From positions 1 through 5,525 of the forward strand of contig JAFLRS010000104.1 in NCBI GenBank assembly GCA_022511355.1: 5,525 nucleotides of DNA. The letters are read 5' to 3'. Made by a program: the position numbers and the translations under genes. The notes beneath the pieces were generated by a model. It saw nothing but the letters and a program-made list of their open reading frames with translations. It did not search any database and had not been told where the DNA came from. This document shows, in pieces, positions 5,354-5,525 of this stretch. This stretch comes from Alistipes sp. Its GTDB lineage: Bacteria; Bacteroidota; Bacteroidia; Bacteroidales; Rikenellaceae. The stretch's first letter is position 1; each line of letters starts with the position of its first letter.

Positions 5354-5525
5354 ATGGCTGTTAAAATTCGTCTGGCACGTCATGGTAAGAAGGGTTATGC
5401 CTTCTATCATATCGTTGCTGCAGATAGCAGGGCGCCACGTGATGGTAAGTTTATCGAAAAATTGGGTACTTACAACCCCAACACGAATCCTGCTACGATC
5501 GATTTGAACTTCGAAAGAGCTCTCG
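5354..5525 (+). CDS. rpsP: 30S ribosomal protein S16 (bS16), N-terminal part, truncated by window edge
   Basis: The first 57 codons plus one base are present and open to the window end. The protein starts M-A-V-K-I-R-L-A-R-H-G and continues with Y-H-I-V-A-A-D-S-R-A-P-R-D-G and L-G-T-Y-N-P, which is the highly conserved S16 N-terminus. S16 binds 16S rRNA and is needed for assembly of the small ribosomal subunit. Bacteroidetes S16 proteins usually carry a long charged C-terminal tail, which would lie outside the window. The start codon is preceded by an A-rich stretch (5338-5353) with no Shine-Dalgarno site, typical of highly expressed genes in this phylum. Codons lean to GGT, CGT and GCT, unlike the GC-ending or G-rich use in nfnAB, consistent with high expression. 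It has its own promoter. Confidence 0.97.
   Translation, partial: MAVKIRLARHGKKGYAFYHIVAADSRAPRDGKFIEKLGTYNPNTNPATIDLNFERAL

Overview
The window looks like chromosomal DNA from a Bacteroidales bacterium, most likely Alistipes or a close relative in the Rikenellaceae. Three things point there. The promoters carry the Bacteroidetes -7 box TAnnTTTG, two of the four with a TTTG -33 box 19 bases upstream and one with a 21-base spacer. The genes lack clear Shine-Dalgarno sites and have A-rich leaders. The protein families (DUF1573 protein, lipocalin-like lipoprotein, NfnA/NfnB pair) and the GC-rich codon use are typical of that group. The genus is an inference.

Layout: bases 1-50 hold the 5' part of a tRNA-Asn on the minus strand, cut by the window edge, with its own promoter at 130-160. 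A divergent + strand promoter (244-251) drives a small AT-rich lipoprotein gene of unknown function (331-969). After a hairpin terminator comes a strong promoter overlapped by a palindrome, then a secreted DUF1573 protein built from three Ig-like units (1062-2171). Next is a tight two-gene operon (2254-4506) for the two subunits of a probable electron-bifurcating ferredoxin:NADP oxidoreductase, NfnA and NfnB, the latter often labelled glutamate synthase GltA. A C-rich/G-rich hairpin lies in the gap before a lipocalin-like lipoprotein (4634-5218). The window ends in the start of rpsP (ribosomal protein S16), which has a textbook Bacteroidetes promoter.

Functionally this is mostly ordinary core genome: one tRNA, one ribosomal protein, one redox enzyme that balances NADH, NADPH and ferredoxin in an anaerobe, and three exported proteins. 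I found no mobile element, CRISPR array, toxin-antitoxin pair or defence system, and I do not see a convincing novel system. The points most worth a second look are the same-frame NfnA/NfnB junction split by a single TAG, the G-quadruplex-capable tract and hairpin before the lipocalin gene, the palindrome on the -33 box of the DUF1573 gene, and the compositionally foreign lipoprotein gene.
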